A stretch of DNA of 6,981 nucleotides, from positions 1 through 6,981 of the forward strand of contig DATDMG010000225.1 of NCBI GenBank assembly GCA_036518955.1. The letters run 5' to 3'. The notes under the pieces were generated by a model, which ran no database searches, had not been told where the DNA came from, and worked only from the letters and a program-made list of their open reading frames with translations. A program made the position numbers and the translations under genes. Of the stretch, positions 1 through 6,779 are shown piece by piece. This stretch comes from DATDMG01 sp036518955 (lineage in GTDB: Bacteria > Actinomycetota > Actinomycetes > Actinomycetales > Kineosporiaceae). Each line of letters begins with the position of its first letter. The first letter of the stretch is position 1.

Positions 1-3000
1 TACGGCGGGCGCGTGGCCGGCGGCTGCCCGGGGAGTCCGGACCGGTCCGCGGGTGGGGTGCGCTCGTCGGTGCTGTGGAGCGCCCCCTCGCCCGGCGCGG
101 CCGGGACCGGCCCTTGTCGCCCGGCGTCGTCCGGGGAGCCGAACATCCGGCTCGACTCGATGCCGTTGAGGGGCGTCGGGACTGGCCGTGGGCCGGCGAG
201 CGGGGTCCCTGCGAGCGCGCTGCCGCGGGTCCGCTTCGGCAGATCACTGGTGTGCGGAGCCTCGAAGCGGGGACCCGAGACGGCCGCCGGCGGAACCGCC
301 GGTGCGGCCGGCGGCAGGCCTGGTGTGGACGGCGATTCCTCCGCCGGTGCGGCCGTCGGCGTCTCGATCGGTGCGGCCGGGGACGGCAGGGCCGGAGCGC
401 CGGGGGCATTCGCGGTCCCGGCCGTCGGCGCAGCCCCTGCGAACCCCTCAGTGGGGGCCGCCGTGCCGTTCCCGAGGCTTGGGGGGGTCTGCGGTCCGGC
501 GCCGGCGCGCGCCTGGGGCGCACCCGCCGGGCCGGTCGCCGGCTGTGCACCCGCCGGGCCGGTCGCCGGCTGCGCGCCGGTCGGGCCGGTGGCCGGCGAG
601 GCCCCAGGGGTGCTGACCGGCGGCACCGGTGGCGTGGTGCCGGTCCTGGGGACGCTCCCGGGCGGTGCTGGCGGGAGACCGGCCCGGGCGGCGGCGACCC
701 CGCCGACGGCCGCGGTGGCCGTGCTGCTCGGGCCAGCGTCACCCGGCGAGGGTGTGCCGAAGGCCTCGAACCCGCTCCGGGCCGCCGCACCCGGCTCGCC
801 CGGACGGTTGGCGAGAGGGTTGCCGGCGAGCGCCGCTCCCGGACGACGCGACGGCAGTCCGCCGGGCGAGCCGTTGGCGGGCCGTGGGGGCAGCGGTGAC
901 GCCGGCCCGCCGGACGGTGGCGCGTCGCTGGCGGGGGGAACGAGCGCGGTCGGTCCGGATGCCGCTGCCGGGGCCAGCGGGGCGCCGCCGGGGCCGCCCG
1001 GGGTCTCCGGACGGGCACCCGGGATGGTCGGGATCCCCCGCGGGGCGGTGGCAGCCGGGCCGCCAGTCCGGTTGGTGAGCCGAAGGGCGGGGTCGAGCCG
1101 CATTCCGCCAGTGGGAGCCGGCGTCCGGCCCGAGTCGGGGCTGCCGGTGAGGGGCTGGCCGGGGACGCGCGGGATGTCGGGCCGCGGGGTGCCGCCCGGA
1201 CCACCCTGGCCGCTGCCGGGACCGCCCGGACCGCTCTGACCGGGCTGCCCTGGTCGACCTGCGCCGACGACCATCGCGGCCGGGACGTCGACCTCGGCCA
1301 CCGTGCCGGCGGCGTTGGCGCGCGGCGACAGCCGGACCGAGAACGAACCGCGCTGGGCCAGCCGGGCGACCACGTACAGGCCCATCCGGGACGGGACCTG
1401 GGTGTCGATGCTGCCCGGCGTGGCCAGCCGGGCGTTCAGGTCCGCCAGCTCGGACGCCGGAATGCCCACCCCGGAGTCGGTGATCTCCAGGTGCAGGCCG
1501 CCGTCCGGGGTGAGCGTCCCGGAGAGCAGGATCGGGCTGGTCGGCGGGGAGTACATCGCCGCGTTGTCGAGGAGTTCGGCCAGCAGGTGGACCAGGCCGC
1601 CGGCGATCGGGCCGCTGACGGAGACACCGTTCACCGGTTGCAGCCGGACCCGCTCGTACTGCTCCATCTCGGATGTCGCGGCCCGGAAGACGTCGGCGAT
1701 CGGCACCGGGGCCGCGCTCCGGGTCCGCAGCGTCGACCCGGCGAGAACCAGCAGGTTGTCGTTGTACCGGCGCATCCGGGCGGCGAGGTGGTCCAGCCGG
1801 AAGAGGTTGCGGAGCTGGTCGGGGTCCTCCTCGGTGCTCTCCAGCTCATCGATGATCGCCAACTGCTTCTCGACCATCGACTGGCTGCGCCGGGACATGC
1901 TGACGAACGCCTCGTCGAGCGCGTGCCGGAGCCGCACCTGCGCGGTCGCCAGCCGGACGGCCTCCGCGGTGAGGCCGTCCACGGCCTGCGCCACCTCGAG
2001 CGTCTCGGGCCCCGCGACGGTGCCTGCCGGCAGCACGGGCGGAAGGGTGATCTGGGCCTCGGAGCCTTCCCGCTCGATCTGACGCACCATCGCCGGCAGC
2101 CGGACCGCCGCCGCGTCGACGGCGCCGGCGCGCAGCCGCCGCATCGGGACGGTGATCGTTCGAGTGACAAACGTCACCAGAACCGAGCCCAGCAGCACGC
2201 CGAGGACGGCGAGGATGCTCACCACACCGGTGCGGACGAGGCCGTCACGAGCGGTGGTGTTGGCCTGGTCCCGGGTCACGGTGGTGACGGAGTTCACGAA
2301 CGTGTCGAGGCTGTGGACCCGGTCCCAGGAGGCGGCCGAGAAGGCCTTGGCCTGGTTCTCCGCGGTCTGCTTGTCCCGCGCGGTGGGCGCCGCGCCGGCG
2401 CCGGTGGCGGCGAGCAGGGCCAGCGCGTTGCTGCGGAAGTCGTCGAGACGGGCGTCGTCGGTGCGGATGGCCTGGATCTGGACGCGCTGGGCAGGCGTGG
2501 CGTGGTTGCTCGCGACGTCCAGCTGGCTGCTCTGGGTGACCTTGAGCTCGAGCAGATTCTGCTGGGTGTTGTTGGAGAGCCGGCCTTCCTCCAGGGCGGT
2601 GGTGAGCCGCACCGATTCCTGGGCGGCGGCGTCGCTGGCCAGCGCCAGTGCCTGGATGGTGGACGCCGCGTCGATGGTGGCCGGGTTGGGCGCGCTGCTC
2701 GACAGGTCCTTGGTGAGCGCCGACATCAGGCCCAGGACGGAACGGACCTTCTGGACGTACTGCGACTGGATGTAGATCCGGCCGTTGGTCCGGGCGGCAC
2801 CCCGCCGCACGAAGGCGAGCCGCGACATCTGGTCCGCGAGATCGGTGCGGGCGTTGTTGACGTCCGCCGTCCAGGCCCCGCCGGGCGGGTTGGCCAGGTC
2901 GGCGGCGAGATGTTGGTACGCCTGGTCCGTCGCGGTCTGGGAGTCGGTCATCGCGGCCCGCAGCGGGAGCGAGGAGACCTGGTCGCGCCACTGCAGGGTC

Positions 3001-3266
3001 TTCTGCATCTCGTTGTTCACCGCGCTGGTCAGCTGGTTCGTCAGCAACGCGGCGTTGGCCAGGTCCCGGGCTCGCTGCGCTCCACGCAATGCCGTCACGG
3101 ACTGTGTCGTGAAGAACACTCCGGCGGCCAGCAGGAGTGCCAACGGTACGGTGACGAGCGCGATCAGCTTGCGCCGGATCGGCCAAGCGGCGAGACCACG
3201 ACGCGGGGTCACCACCGGAGCGGCAGGCTCGGGCTCCCCTGGGGCGACTGATCCGTGTCGGGGCAC
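1..3266 (-). CDS. CvnA-like NIT-domain sensor histidine kinase (C-terminus at or beyond window edge)
   Basis: Membrane sensor kinase of the type that opens actinobacterial conservons (CvnA, followed by Roadblock CvnB, DUF742 CvnC and GTPase CvnD); a role in signalling to the GTPase module is inferred from the family. I read 1088 codons without a stop. Order: basic cytoplasmic N-terminus; TM1 about 34-54; extracytoplasmic helical NIT-like sensor about 75-335; TM2 about 345-367; HAMP-like linker about 368-450; family motif SMSRRSQSMVEKQ at 456-468; DHp-like LDHLAARMRR with likely phosphoacceptor His493; ATPase N-box ELLDNAAMYSPP (Asn568), G1 box DSGVGIP from 597, G2 MGLYVV from 628. From about 668 on the protein is Pro/Gly/Ala-rich and looks disordered, with a 9-residue repeat and a basic LPKRTRGSAL motif. 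The GTG start at 3266 is set by AGGGAGG six bases upstream; two later in-frame GTGs (codons 18-19) lack such a site. No cysteine anywhere. The last two bases are TA, so the next codon is Tyr or stop. Confidence 0.9.
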   Translation of the reverse strand, partial: MPRHGSVAPGEPEPAAPVVTPRRGLAAWPIRRKLIALVTVPLALLLAAGVFFTTQSVTALRGAQRARDLANAALLTNQLTSAVNNEMQKTLQWRDQVSSLPLRAAMTDSQTATDQAYQHLAADLANPPGGAWTADVNNARTDLADQMSRLAFVRRGAARTNGRIYIQSQYVQKVRSVLGLMSALTKDLSSSAPNPATIDAASTIQALALASDAAAQESVRLTTALEEGRLSNNTQQNLLELKVTQSSQLDVASNHATPAQRVQIQAIRTDDARLDDFRSNALALLAATGAGAAPTARDKQTAENQAKAFSAASWDRVHSLDTFVNSVTTVTRDQANTTARDGLVRTGVVSILAVLGVLLGSVLVTFVTRTITVPMRRLRAGAVDAAAVRLPAMVRQIEREGSEAQITLPPVLPAGTVAGPETLEVAQAVDGLTAEAVRLATAQVRLRHALDEAFVSMSRRSQSMVEKQLAIIDELESTEEDPDQLRNLFRLDHLAARMRRYNDNLLVLAGSTLRTRSAAPVPIADVFRAATSEMEQYERVRLQPVNGVSVSGPIAGGLVHLLAELLDNAAMYSPPTSPILLSGTLTPDGGLHLEITDSGVGIPASELADLNARLATPGSIDTQVPSRMGLYVVARLAQRGSFSVRLSPRANAAGTVAEVDVPAAMVVGAGRPGQPGQSGPGGPGSGQGGPGGTPRPDIPRVPGQPLTGSPDSGRTPAPTGGMRLDPALRLTNRTGGPAATAPRGIPTIPGARPETPGGPGGAPLAPAAASGPTALVPPASDAPPSGGPASPLPPRPANGSPGGLPSRRPGAALAGNPLANRPGEPGAAARSGFEAFGTPSPGDAGPSSTATAAVGGVAAARAGLPPAPPGSVPRTGTTPPVPPVSTPGASPATGPTGAQPATGPAGAQPATGPAGAPQARAGAGPQTPPSLGNGTAAPTEGFAGAAPTAGTANAPGAPALPSPAAPIETPTAAPAEESPSTPGLPPAAPAVPPAAVSGPRFEAPHTSDLPKRTRGSALAGTPLAGPRPVPTPLNGIESSRMFGSPDDAGRQGPVPAAPGEGALHSTDERTPPADRSGLPGQPPATRPP
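520..600 (-). repeat. Three 27-bp tandem units inside the kinase tail
   Basis: Units lie at 520-546, 547-573 and 574-600. The first two differ only in the last base; the third is diverged. On the minus strand each encodes a nine-residue unit close to ATGPAGAQP, so copy number can change without shifting the frame. The repeat sits in the low-complexity Pro/Gly/Ala tail, far from the catalytic core. Confidence 0.9.
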
Positions 3267-3272
3267 CGGTAA

Positions 3273-3279
3273 CCTCCCT
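3273..3279 (-). promoter_or_regulatory. Ribosome binding site of the sensor kinase
   Basis: On the minus strand AGGGAGG lies six bases before the GTG at 3266-3264. It is a near-full match to the anti-Shine-Dalgarno complement and is the main reason for choosing this start. Confidence 0.8.
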
Positions 3280-3404
3280 GTGGCCGCGGTCGGGCGCGGT
3301 GACTGCTCGGACGTCGGTCCTAGGGGTGGGGACTGGACCGAGACGCCTTCGTGACGGTCCACCCCTGGCCGAACGGACCGATGGTGTCAGACCTTGTGTG
3401 GCCG

Positions 3405-3410
3405 AATCTA
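3405..3410 (-). promoter_or_regulatory. Candidate -10 element for the kinase gene
   Basis: Minus-strand TAGATT fits the actinobacterial TANNNT -10 pattern and is the best such hexamer I found upstream of the kinase. Transcription from it would start near 3398 and leave a leader of about 130 bases. No recognisable -35 lies 16-18 bases upstream, so the call rests on one hexamer. Confidence 0.35.
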
Positions 3411-3456
3411 CGACCTCTCCGCCGCTGGGCCCACCCTCGGTGAACTTCCAGGGCGT

Positions 3457-3472
3457 ATTACACCCGTGTGAT
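3457..3472. promoter_or_regulatory. Candidate operator, 7+2+7 inverted repeat
   Basis: ATTACAC-CC-GTGTGAT has seven-base arms around a two-base centre with a single mismatch. It is AT-rich against a very GC-rich background and lies between the kinase -10 candidate (3405-3410) and the rightward candidate at 3504-3509, so one bound protein could affect both directions. The shape suits a dimeric helix-turn-helix regulator, but no specific regulator can be named. Confidence 0.35.
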
Positions 3473-3503
3473 CTGACGAGCTGGAACATCGACCACTGAG
3501 GGT

Positions 3504-3509
3504 TACCAT
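3504..3509 (+). promoter_or_regulatory. Candidate distal -10 element for topA
   Basis: TACCAT fits TANNNT and is part of a GTTACCNT motif also found at 3582-3589 and 6766-6773. Use of this site would give topA a leader of about 240 bases that includes the hairpin at 3520-3539. No -35 match stands out. Confidence 0.25.
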
Positions 3510-3519
3510 CAGGAGGGCC

Positions 3520-3539
3520 CGGCGGCATCCCCTCCGCCG
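3520..3539 (+). other. Small GC hairpin in the putative long topA leader
   Basis: CGGCGG (3520-3525) can pair with CCGCCG (3534-3539) over an eight-base loop. GGAGGG just upstream (3512-3517) could compete for the CCCCTCC of the loop and 3' arm. No U-run follows, so it does not look like an intrinsic terminator. Short GC stems are common by chance at this base composition. Confidence 0.2.
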
Positions 3540-3583
3540 CACACTGGTGACCGGTGGATGCGGGGACTGTCGCCGTTCGGCGT

Positions 3584-3589
3584 TACCGT
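3584..3589 (+). promoter_or_regulatory. Candidate middle -10 element for topA
   Basis: TACCGT fits TANNNT and is the second GTTACCNT copy. The perfect inverted repeat CGCCG-TT-CGGCG (3571-3582) directly abuts it. A transcript from here would carry a leader of roughly 160 bases. No -35 match was found. Confidence 0.25.
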
Positions 3590-3619
3590 GCTCATCGGCG
3601 GTCGCGGCGCTGCGCCGTC

Positions 3620-3673
3620 GTGATCTGCGCCGACGCGGCGTGCACACGCCGTGCCGGTTCGCAGTGATCTGCG
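3620..3673 (+). repeat. 10-bp direct repeat flanking a palindrome upstream of topA
   Basis: GTGATCTGCG occurs at 3620-3629 and again at 3664-3673, 44 bp apart (about four helical turns). The two copies bracket the perfect palindrome at 3636-3651. A shorter match, GTGATCTG, occurs at 3468-3475, but the 8-mer also appears inside the kinase gene (2047-2054), so only the 10-mer pair is treated as notable. Confidence 0.5.
3636..3651. promoter_or_regulatory. Perfect 7+2+7 inverted repeat, candidate operator of topA
   Basis: CGGCGTG-CA-CACGCCG has seven-base arms that match perfectly around a two-base centre. It ends 25 bases before the proximal -10 candidate at 3677-3682, over or just upstream of the expected -35 position, where binding could repress or activate topA. 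GC-rich palindromes arise more easily at this composition, so the function is an inference. Confidence 0.4.
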
Positions 3674-3676
3674 GTG

Positions 3677-3682
3677 TACCGT
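3677..3682 (+). promoter_or_regulatory. Candidate proximal -10 element for topA
   Basis: TACCGT, preceded directly by TG, fits TANNNT. It would place the transcript start near 3689 and give topA a leader of about 65 bases, the most ordinary length of the three rightward candidates. The -35 position is poor (TTCGCA at 3658-3663 is too close, 13 bases). Confidence 0.35.
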
Positions 3683-3739
3683 CACGGACCAGGGCAGATG
3701 TCGCAGAGATACGAGAATGAGGACCATCCGCGGTCCAGC

Positions 3740-3747
3740 GGGAGAGG
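3740..3747 (+). promoter_or_regulatory. Ribosome binding site of topA, deciding the start
   Basis: GGGAGAGG lies seven bases before the GTG at 3755. Another in-frame GTG at 3749 is only one base after this purine run, so 3755 is preferred. Starts further upstream (ATG 3698, GTG 3674) have no comparable site. Confidence 0.65.
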
Positions 3748-3754
3748 CGTGACA

Positions 3755-6706
3755 GTGGCCAACAGCAAGGCCCCCACCGGGCGGCGGCTCGTGATCGTCG
3801 AGTCGCCGAACAAGGCCCGGACAATTGCCGGGTACCTGGGCCCGGGCTTCGAGGTCGAGGCCAGCGTCGGCCACATCCGTGACCTCCCGCAACCGAGCGA
3901 GTTGCCGGCGGAGATGAAGAAGGGTCCGTTCGGGAAGTTCGCCGTCGACGTCGACAACGGGTTCGAGGCCTACTACGTCGTCGACCCGGACAAGAAGAAG
4001 AAGGTCTCCGAGCTCAAGCGTGCCCTGCGCGGCGCCGACGAGCTCTACCTCGCCACTGACGAGGACCGCGAGGGCGAGGCGATCGCCTGGCACCTGCTGC
4101 AGGTGCTGGAGCCCAAGGTGCCGGTCCGCCGGATGGTCTTTCACGAGATCACCCGGGAGGCCATCCAGCGTGCCCTGCAGGACACCCGGGACCTGGACTC
4201 CCGCTTGGTCGACGCGCAGGAGACGCGCCGTATCCTGGACCGGCTGTACGGCTACGAGGTGTCTCCCGTGCTCTGGCGCAAGGTGCGCAACGGGCTCTCC
4301 GCGGGGCGGGTCCAGTCCGTCGCCACCCGGCTGGTCGTGGAGCGGGAGCGCGAGCGGATGGCGTTCCGGGCGGCGTCCTACTGGGACGTCACCGGTTCCT
4401 TCGCACCCCGGATGGGGGGCGGCGAGGCCGACGCGGACGGCGCGCCCGCCTTCTCGGCTCGCTTGGTCGGCCTGGACGGCACCCGGGTGGCTACGGGGCG
4501 TGACTTCGATGACAGCGGCCGGCTCACCGCCGCCGCGGTCGCGGCGGGCGTCGTCCACCTCGGTCAGGAGGCTGCCGGCGCCCTGGTCACCGCGCTGGAC
4601 GCCGCCGACGTCACGGTCCGCTCGGTCGAGGAGAAGCCTTACACGCGCCGTCCGGCCGCGCCGTTCACCACGTCGACGCTGCAGCAGGAGGCGAGTCGCA
4701 AGCTGCGGTTCTCGTCGCGGCAGACCATGCGCGTGGCCCAGTCGCTGTACGAGAACGGCTACATCACGTACATGCGTACTGACTCCACGCAGCTCTCGGA
4801 TCAGGCGACCAACGCTGCCCGGCGGCAGGCCGGCCAGCTGTACGGCCCGGAGTACGTGCCCGACCGGCCGCGGATCTACGCGACCAAGACGAAGAATGCC
4901 CAGGAGGCGCACGAGGCCATCCGGCCCTCCGGTGACAACTTCCGGACCCCCGCACAGGTGGCGGGCGAGCTGCGCGGTGACGAGTTCCGGCTGTACGAGC
5001 TCATCTGGAAGCGCACCGTAGCCTCCCAGATGGCGGACGCCCGGGGCTCGACCGCCACCGTGCGACTCGCCGCCCGGCCGGGGTCGCCCGCGGTGCTGCC
5101 CCGCCAGGGCGGCGGCGCGTCGCTGCGCGTCGGCGAGGCGGAGTTCTCGGCCTCCGGCACCGTGATCACGTTCCGCGGCTTCCTGGCGGCGTACGAGGAG
5201 GGCCGGGACGTCGAACGGAACGCGGAGTCCGACGACCAGCGCCGGCTGCCGGAGCTGCGGGCGGGCCAGCCACTCGACGTCCGGGCGCTGGCTGCTGACG
5301 GGCACCAGACCTCCCCGCCGCCCCGCTACACCGAGGCGAGCCTGATCAAGGCGCTGGAGGAACGGGGTATCGGGCGGCCCTCCACCTACGCGGCCACGAT
5401 CAGTGTGATCCTCGACCGGGGTTACGTGGTCACCAAGAGCAACGCGTTGGTACCCACCTGGCTGGCGTTCTCGGTGACCCGGTTGCTCGAGGAGCATTTC
5501 GGGCGGCTGGTCGACTACGACTTCACCGCGGCCATGGAGGAGGACCTCGACCGGATCGCCGCCGGGCAGGAGGACCGCCGTCGCTGGCTCTCCCGCTTCT
5601 ACTTCGGCGACTCGGGCAAGGGCGGGGTCGACGGCTCCACCGACGGGCTCAAACCGCTCGTCGACAGCTTGGGTGAGATCGACGCCCGGGACATCAACAC
5701 GGTTCACCTCGGTGACGGCATCGTGCTGCGGGTCGGTCGTTTCGGGCCCTACCTGGAGGTGCCGCCGGAGAACGGTGGCGAGCTCCGTCGGGCGCCGGTG
5801 CCGGACGACGTGGCACCTGACGAGCTGACCCTGGAGAAGGCCCGGGAGCTGCTGGCGGCGCCCAGGGAGAACGAGCGCGTGCTGGGCGTCGACCCCGGCA
5901 CCGGCCGCGAGATCGTGGTCAAGTCCGGTCGGTTCGGACCGTACGTGACCGAGGTCGTCCCGGACGGTGCGCCGAAGTCCGTGAAGGCGCGCACCGGCAG
6001 CCTGTTCAAGAGCATGCAGCCGGAGACCGTGTCGTTGGACGACGCGCTGCGGCTGCTGTCGCTGCCCCGGCTCGTCGGGGTCGACCCCGAGACCGGTGAG
6101 GAGATCACCGCTCAGAACGGCCGGTACGGGCCCTACCTGCGCAGGGGCACCGATTCGCGGTCCCTGACGAGCGAGGACCAGATCTTCGGCACCACCCTCG
6201 ACGAGGCGCTGGCGATCTACGCGCAGCCGAAGGCGCGGGGCCGGGCGGCGGCTGTCCCCCCGTTGCGCGAGCTGGGGCCGGACCCGGTGTCCGGAGGCCA
6301 GGTCGTGGTCAAGGACGGCCGGTTCGGGCCCTACGTCACCGACGGGACGACGAACTCTACCCTCCGCAAGGACGACGCCGTCGAGACCATCAGCTTGGAG
6401 CGGGCGGCCGAGTTGCTGGCCGAGAAGCGGGCGAAGGGCCCGGCCAAGCGGACGGCGCGCAAGGCGACCGGCCGCAAGGCGGCGGCCGCGGACGGCGCGG
6501 CGGCGGCCACCGCGGGCAAGACAGCCGCCAAGGCCGCGACCAAGACCACCAAGACTGCCGCCAAGTCGGCCGCCAAGTCCGCTGCCAAGGCCCCGGCCGC
6601 GGCGAAGCAGACGGCCCCGGGCAAGAAGGCGGGGGGCTCCACCAGCGTCGCGAAGAAGGCGACGGTGAAGAAGGCGGTCAAGAAGGTCACCCCCGCGGGA
6701 ACGTGA
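3755..6706 (+). CDS. topA: DNA topoisomerase I (type IA), complete
   Basis: Relaxes negatively supercoiled DNA by nicking one strand through a 5'-phosphotyrosine and passing the other strand; acts on the chromosome behind polymerases and forks. 983 residues from the GTG at 3755. The TOPRIM domain begins RRLVIVESPNKARTIAGYLG with Glu16 and has the metal-binding Asp102, Asp104 and Glu106 in TDEDREGEA. The core carries LSAGRVQSVATR from 181, catalytic Tyr339 with Arg341 in YITYMRTDS, EAHEAIRPS at 384-392, and PPPRYTEASLIKALEERGIG from 521. The C-terminus has four GRFGPY/GRYGPY repeats at 661, 725, 789 and 855 (spacing 64, 64, 66), then a tail (893-983) with 20 lysines among alanines. There are no zinc-ribbon cysteines, as in other actinobacterial TopA; in Streptomyces TopA the Lys-rich tail is known to aid processivity. 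Slightly long for the family. The start could be 3749 or, less likely, 3698 or 3674. All key residues are intact. Confidence 0.98.
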   Translation: MANSKAPTGRRLVIVESPNKARTIAGYLGPGFEVEASVGHIRDLPQPSELPAEMKKGPFGKFAVDVDNGFEAYYVVDPDKKKKVSELKRALRGADELYLATDEDREGEAIAWHLLQVLEPKVPVRRMVFHEITREAIQRALQDTRDLDSRLVDAQETRRILDRLYGYEVSPVLWRKVRNGLSAGRVQSVATRLVVERERERMAFRAASYWDVTGSFAPRMGGGEADADGAPAFSARLVGLDGTRVATGRDFDDSGRLTAAAVAAGVVHLGQEAAGALVTALDAADVTVRSVEEKPYTRRPAAPFTTSTLQQEASRKLRFSSRQTMRVAQSLYENGYITYMRTDSTQLSDQATNAARRQAGQLYGPEYVPDRPRIYATKTKNAQEAHEAIRPSGDNFRTPAQVAGELRGDEFRLYELIWKRTVASQMADARGSTATVRLAARPGSPAVLPRQGGGASLRVGEAEFSASGTVITFRGFLAAYEEGRDVERNAESDDQRRLPELRAGQPLDVRALAADGHQTSPPPRYTEASLIKALEERGIGRPSTYAATISVILDRGYVVTKSNALVPTWLAFSVTRLLEEHFGRLVDYDFTAAMEEDLDRIAAGQEDRRRWLSRFYFGDSGKGGVDGSTDGLKPLVDSLGEIDARDINTVHLGDGIVLRVGRFGPYLEVPPENGGELRRAPVPDDVAPDELTLEKARELLAAPRENERVLGVDPGTGREIVVKSGRFGPYVTEVVPDGAPKSVKARTGSLFKSMQPETVSLDDALRLLSLPRLVGVDPETGEEITAQNGRYGPYLRRGTDSRSLTSEDQIFGTTLDEALAIYAQPKARGRAAAVPPLRELGPDPVSGGQVVVKDGRFGPYVTDGTTNSTLRKDDAVETISLERAAELLAEKRAKGPAKRTARKATGRKAAAADGAAAATAGKTAAKAATKTTKTAAKSAAKSAAKAPAAAKQTAPGKKAGGSTSVAKKATVKKAVKKVTPAGT
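6431..6703 (+). repeat. Lys/Ala-rich low-complexity tail of TopA
   Basis: The last 91 codons encode a histone-H1-like stretch with many AAK, KSAAK and KKA units and 20 lysines. It is strongly basic and probably disordered, suited to non-specific DNA contact. The DNA is degenerate repeat (recurring GCCAAG and GCCGCCAAG), a likely source of length variation between related strains. Confidence 0.85.
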
Positions 6707-6779
6707 CGGCCCGGCACGCCGTACCTGGCGATTCGAGGAGCCCGTCGTGCCTGTCGGGGGGCGCAGTTACCCTGACCGG
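6707..6779 (+). other. Short gap after topA with only a weak hairpin
   Basis: These 73 bases hold no gene. ACGGC (6706-6710) can pair with GCCGT (6718-6722), and GGCACG (6713-6718) with CGTGCC (6746-6751); neither stem is followed by a T-run. I see no convincing terminator, so readthrough from topA into the next gene is possible alongside the gene's own promoter. Confidence 0.5.
6768..6773 (+). promoter_or_regulatory. Candidate -10 of a leaderless promoter for the downstream gene
   Basis: TACCCT fits TANNNT and lies exactly six bases before the GTG at 6780, the distance that makes transcription start at or next to the first base of the start codon. No ribosome site precedes that GTG, which agrees with a leaderless mRNA, a common arrangement in actinobacteria. 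The hexamer is again part of GTTACCNT. No clear -35 is visible. Confidence 0.5.

Larger units (their letters stand above)
3267..3754. other. Divergent intergenic control region between the kinase gene and topA
   Basis: This 488-bp stretch separates two start codons pointing away from each other. I see no convincing gene in it: the short open frames have no ribosome site and no family resemblance. It includes a locally less GC-rich patch at about 3440-3510. It contains TANNNT -10-like hexamers on both strands, two 16-bp inverted repeats (3457-3472 and 3636-3651), a 10-bp direct repeat (3620-3629 and 3664-3673) and a small GC hairpin (3520-3539). No clear -35 box at the usual spacing accompanies any of the -10 candidates. 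Confidence 0.85.

Noticed and set aside
13..1239. Plus-strand open frame (408 codons), Gly/Ala/Pro-rich
   Set aside because: Antisense to the low-complexity tail of the kinase; its repeats mirror those of the tail.
1491..3251. Plus-strand open frame (586 codons) opposite the kinase
   Set aside because: Antisense to the kinase, Gly/Arg/Val-rich with no domain pattern; the opposite strand encodes clear kinase motifs over the same bases.
3483..3504. ECF-sigma-like promoter (GGAAC ... GTT)
   Set aside because: The gap between GGAAC (3483-3487) and GTT (3502-3504) is 14 bases, shorter than the 16-18 expected.
2245..3528. Minus-strand open frame of 427 codons overlapping the kinase in another frame
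   Set aside because: Its product is Arg/Pro/Gly-rich without motifs, while the frame starting at 3266 gives TM helices, NIT, DHp and ATPase motifs.
3674..3754. N-terminal extension of TopA from GTG 3674 or ATG 3698
   Set aside because: No good ribosome site precedes either, the extra residues do not resemble TopA, and the strong purine-rich site at 3740-3747 fits the GTG at 3755.
3509..5707. Long minus-strand open frame (732 codons) opposite topA
   Set aside because: It is antisense to a fully recognisable topA, has no family resemblance and no ribosome site, and is the usual mirror frame created by GC-biased third codon positions.
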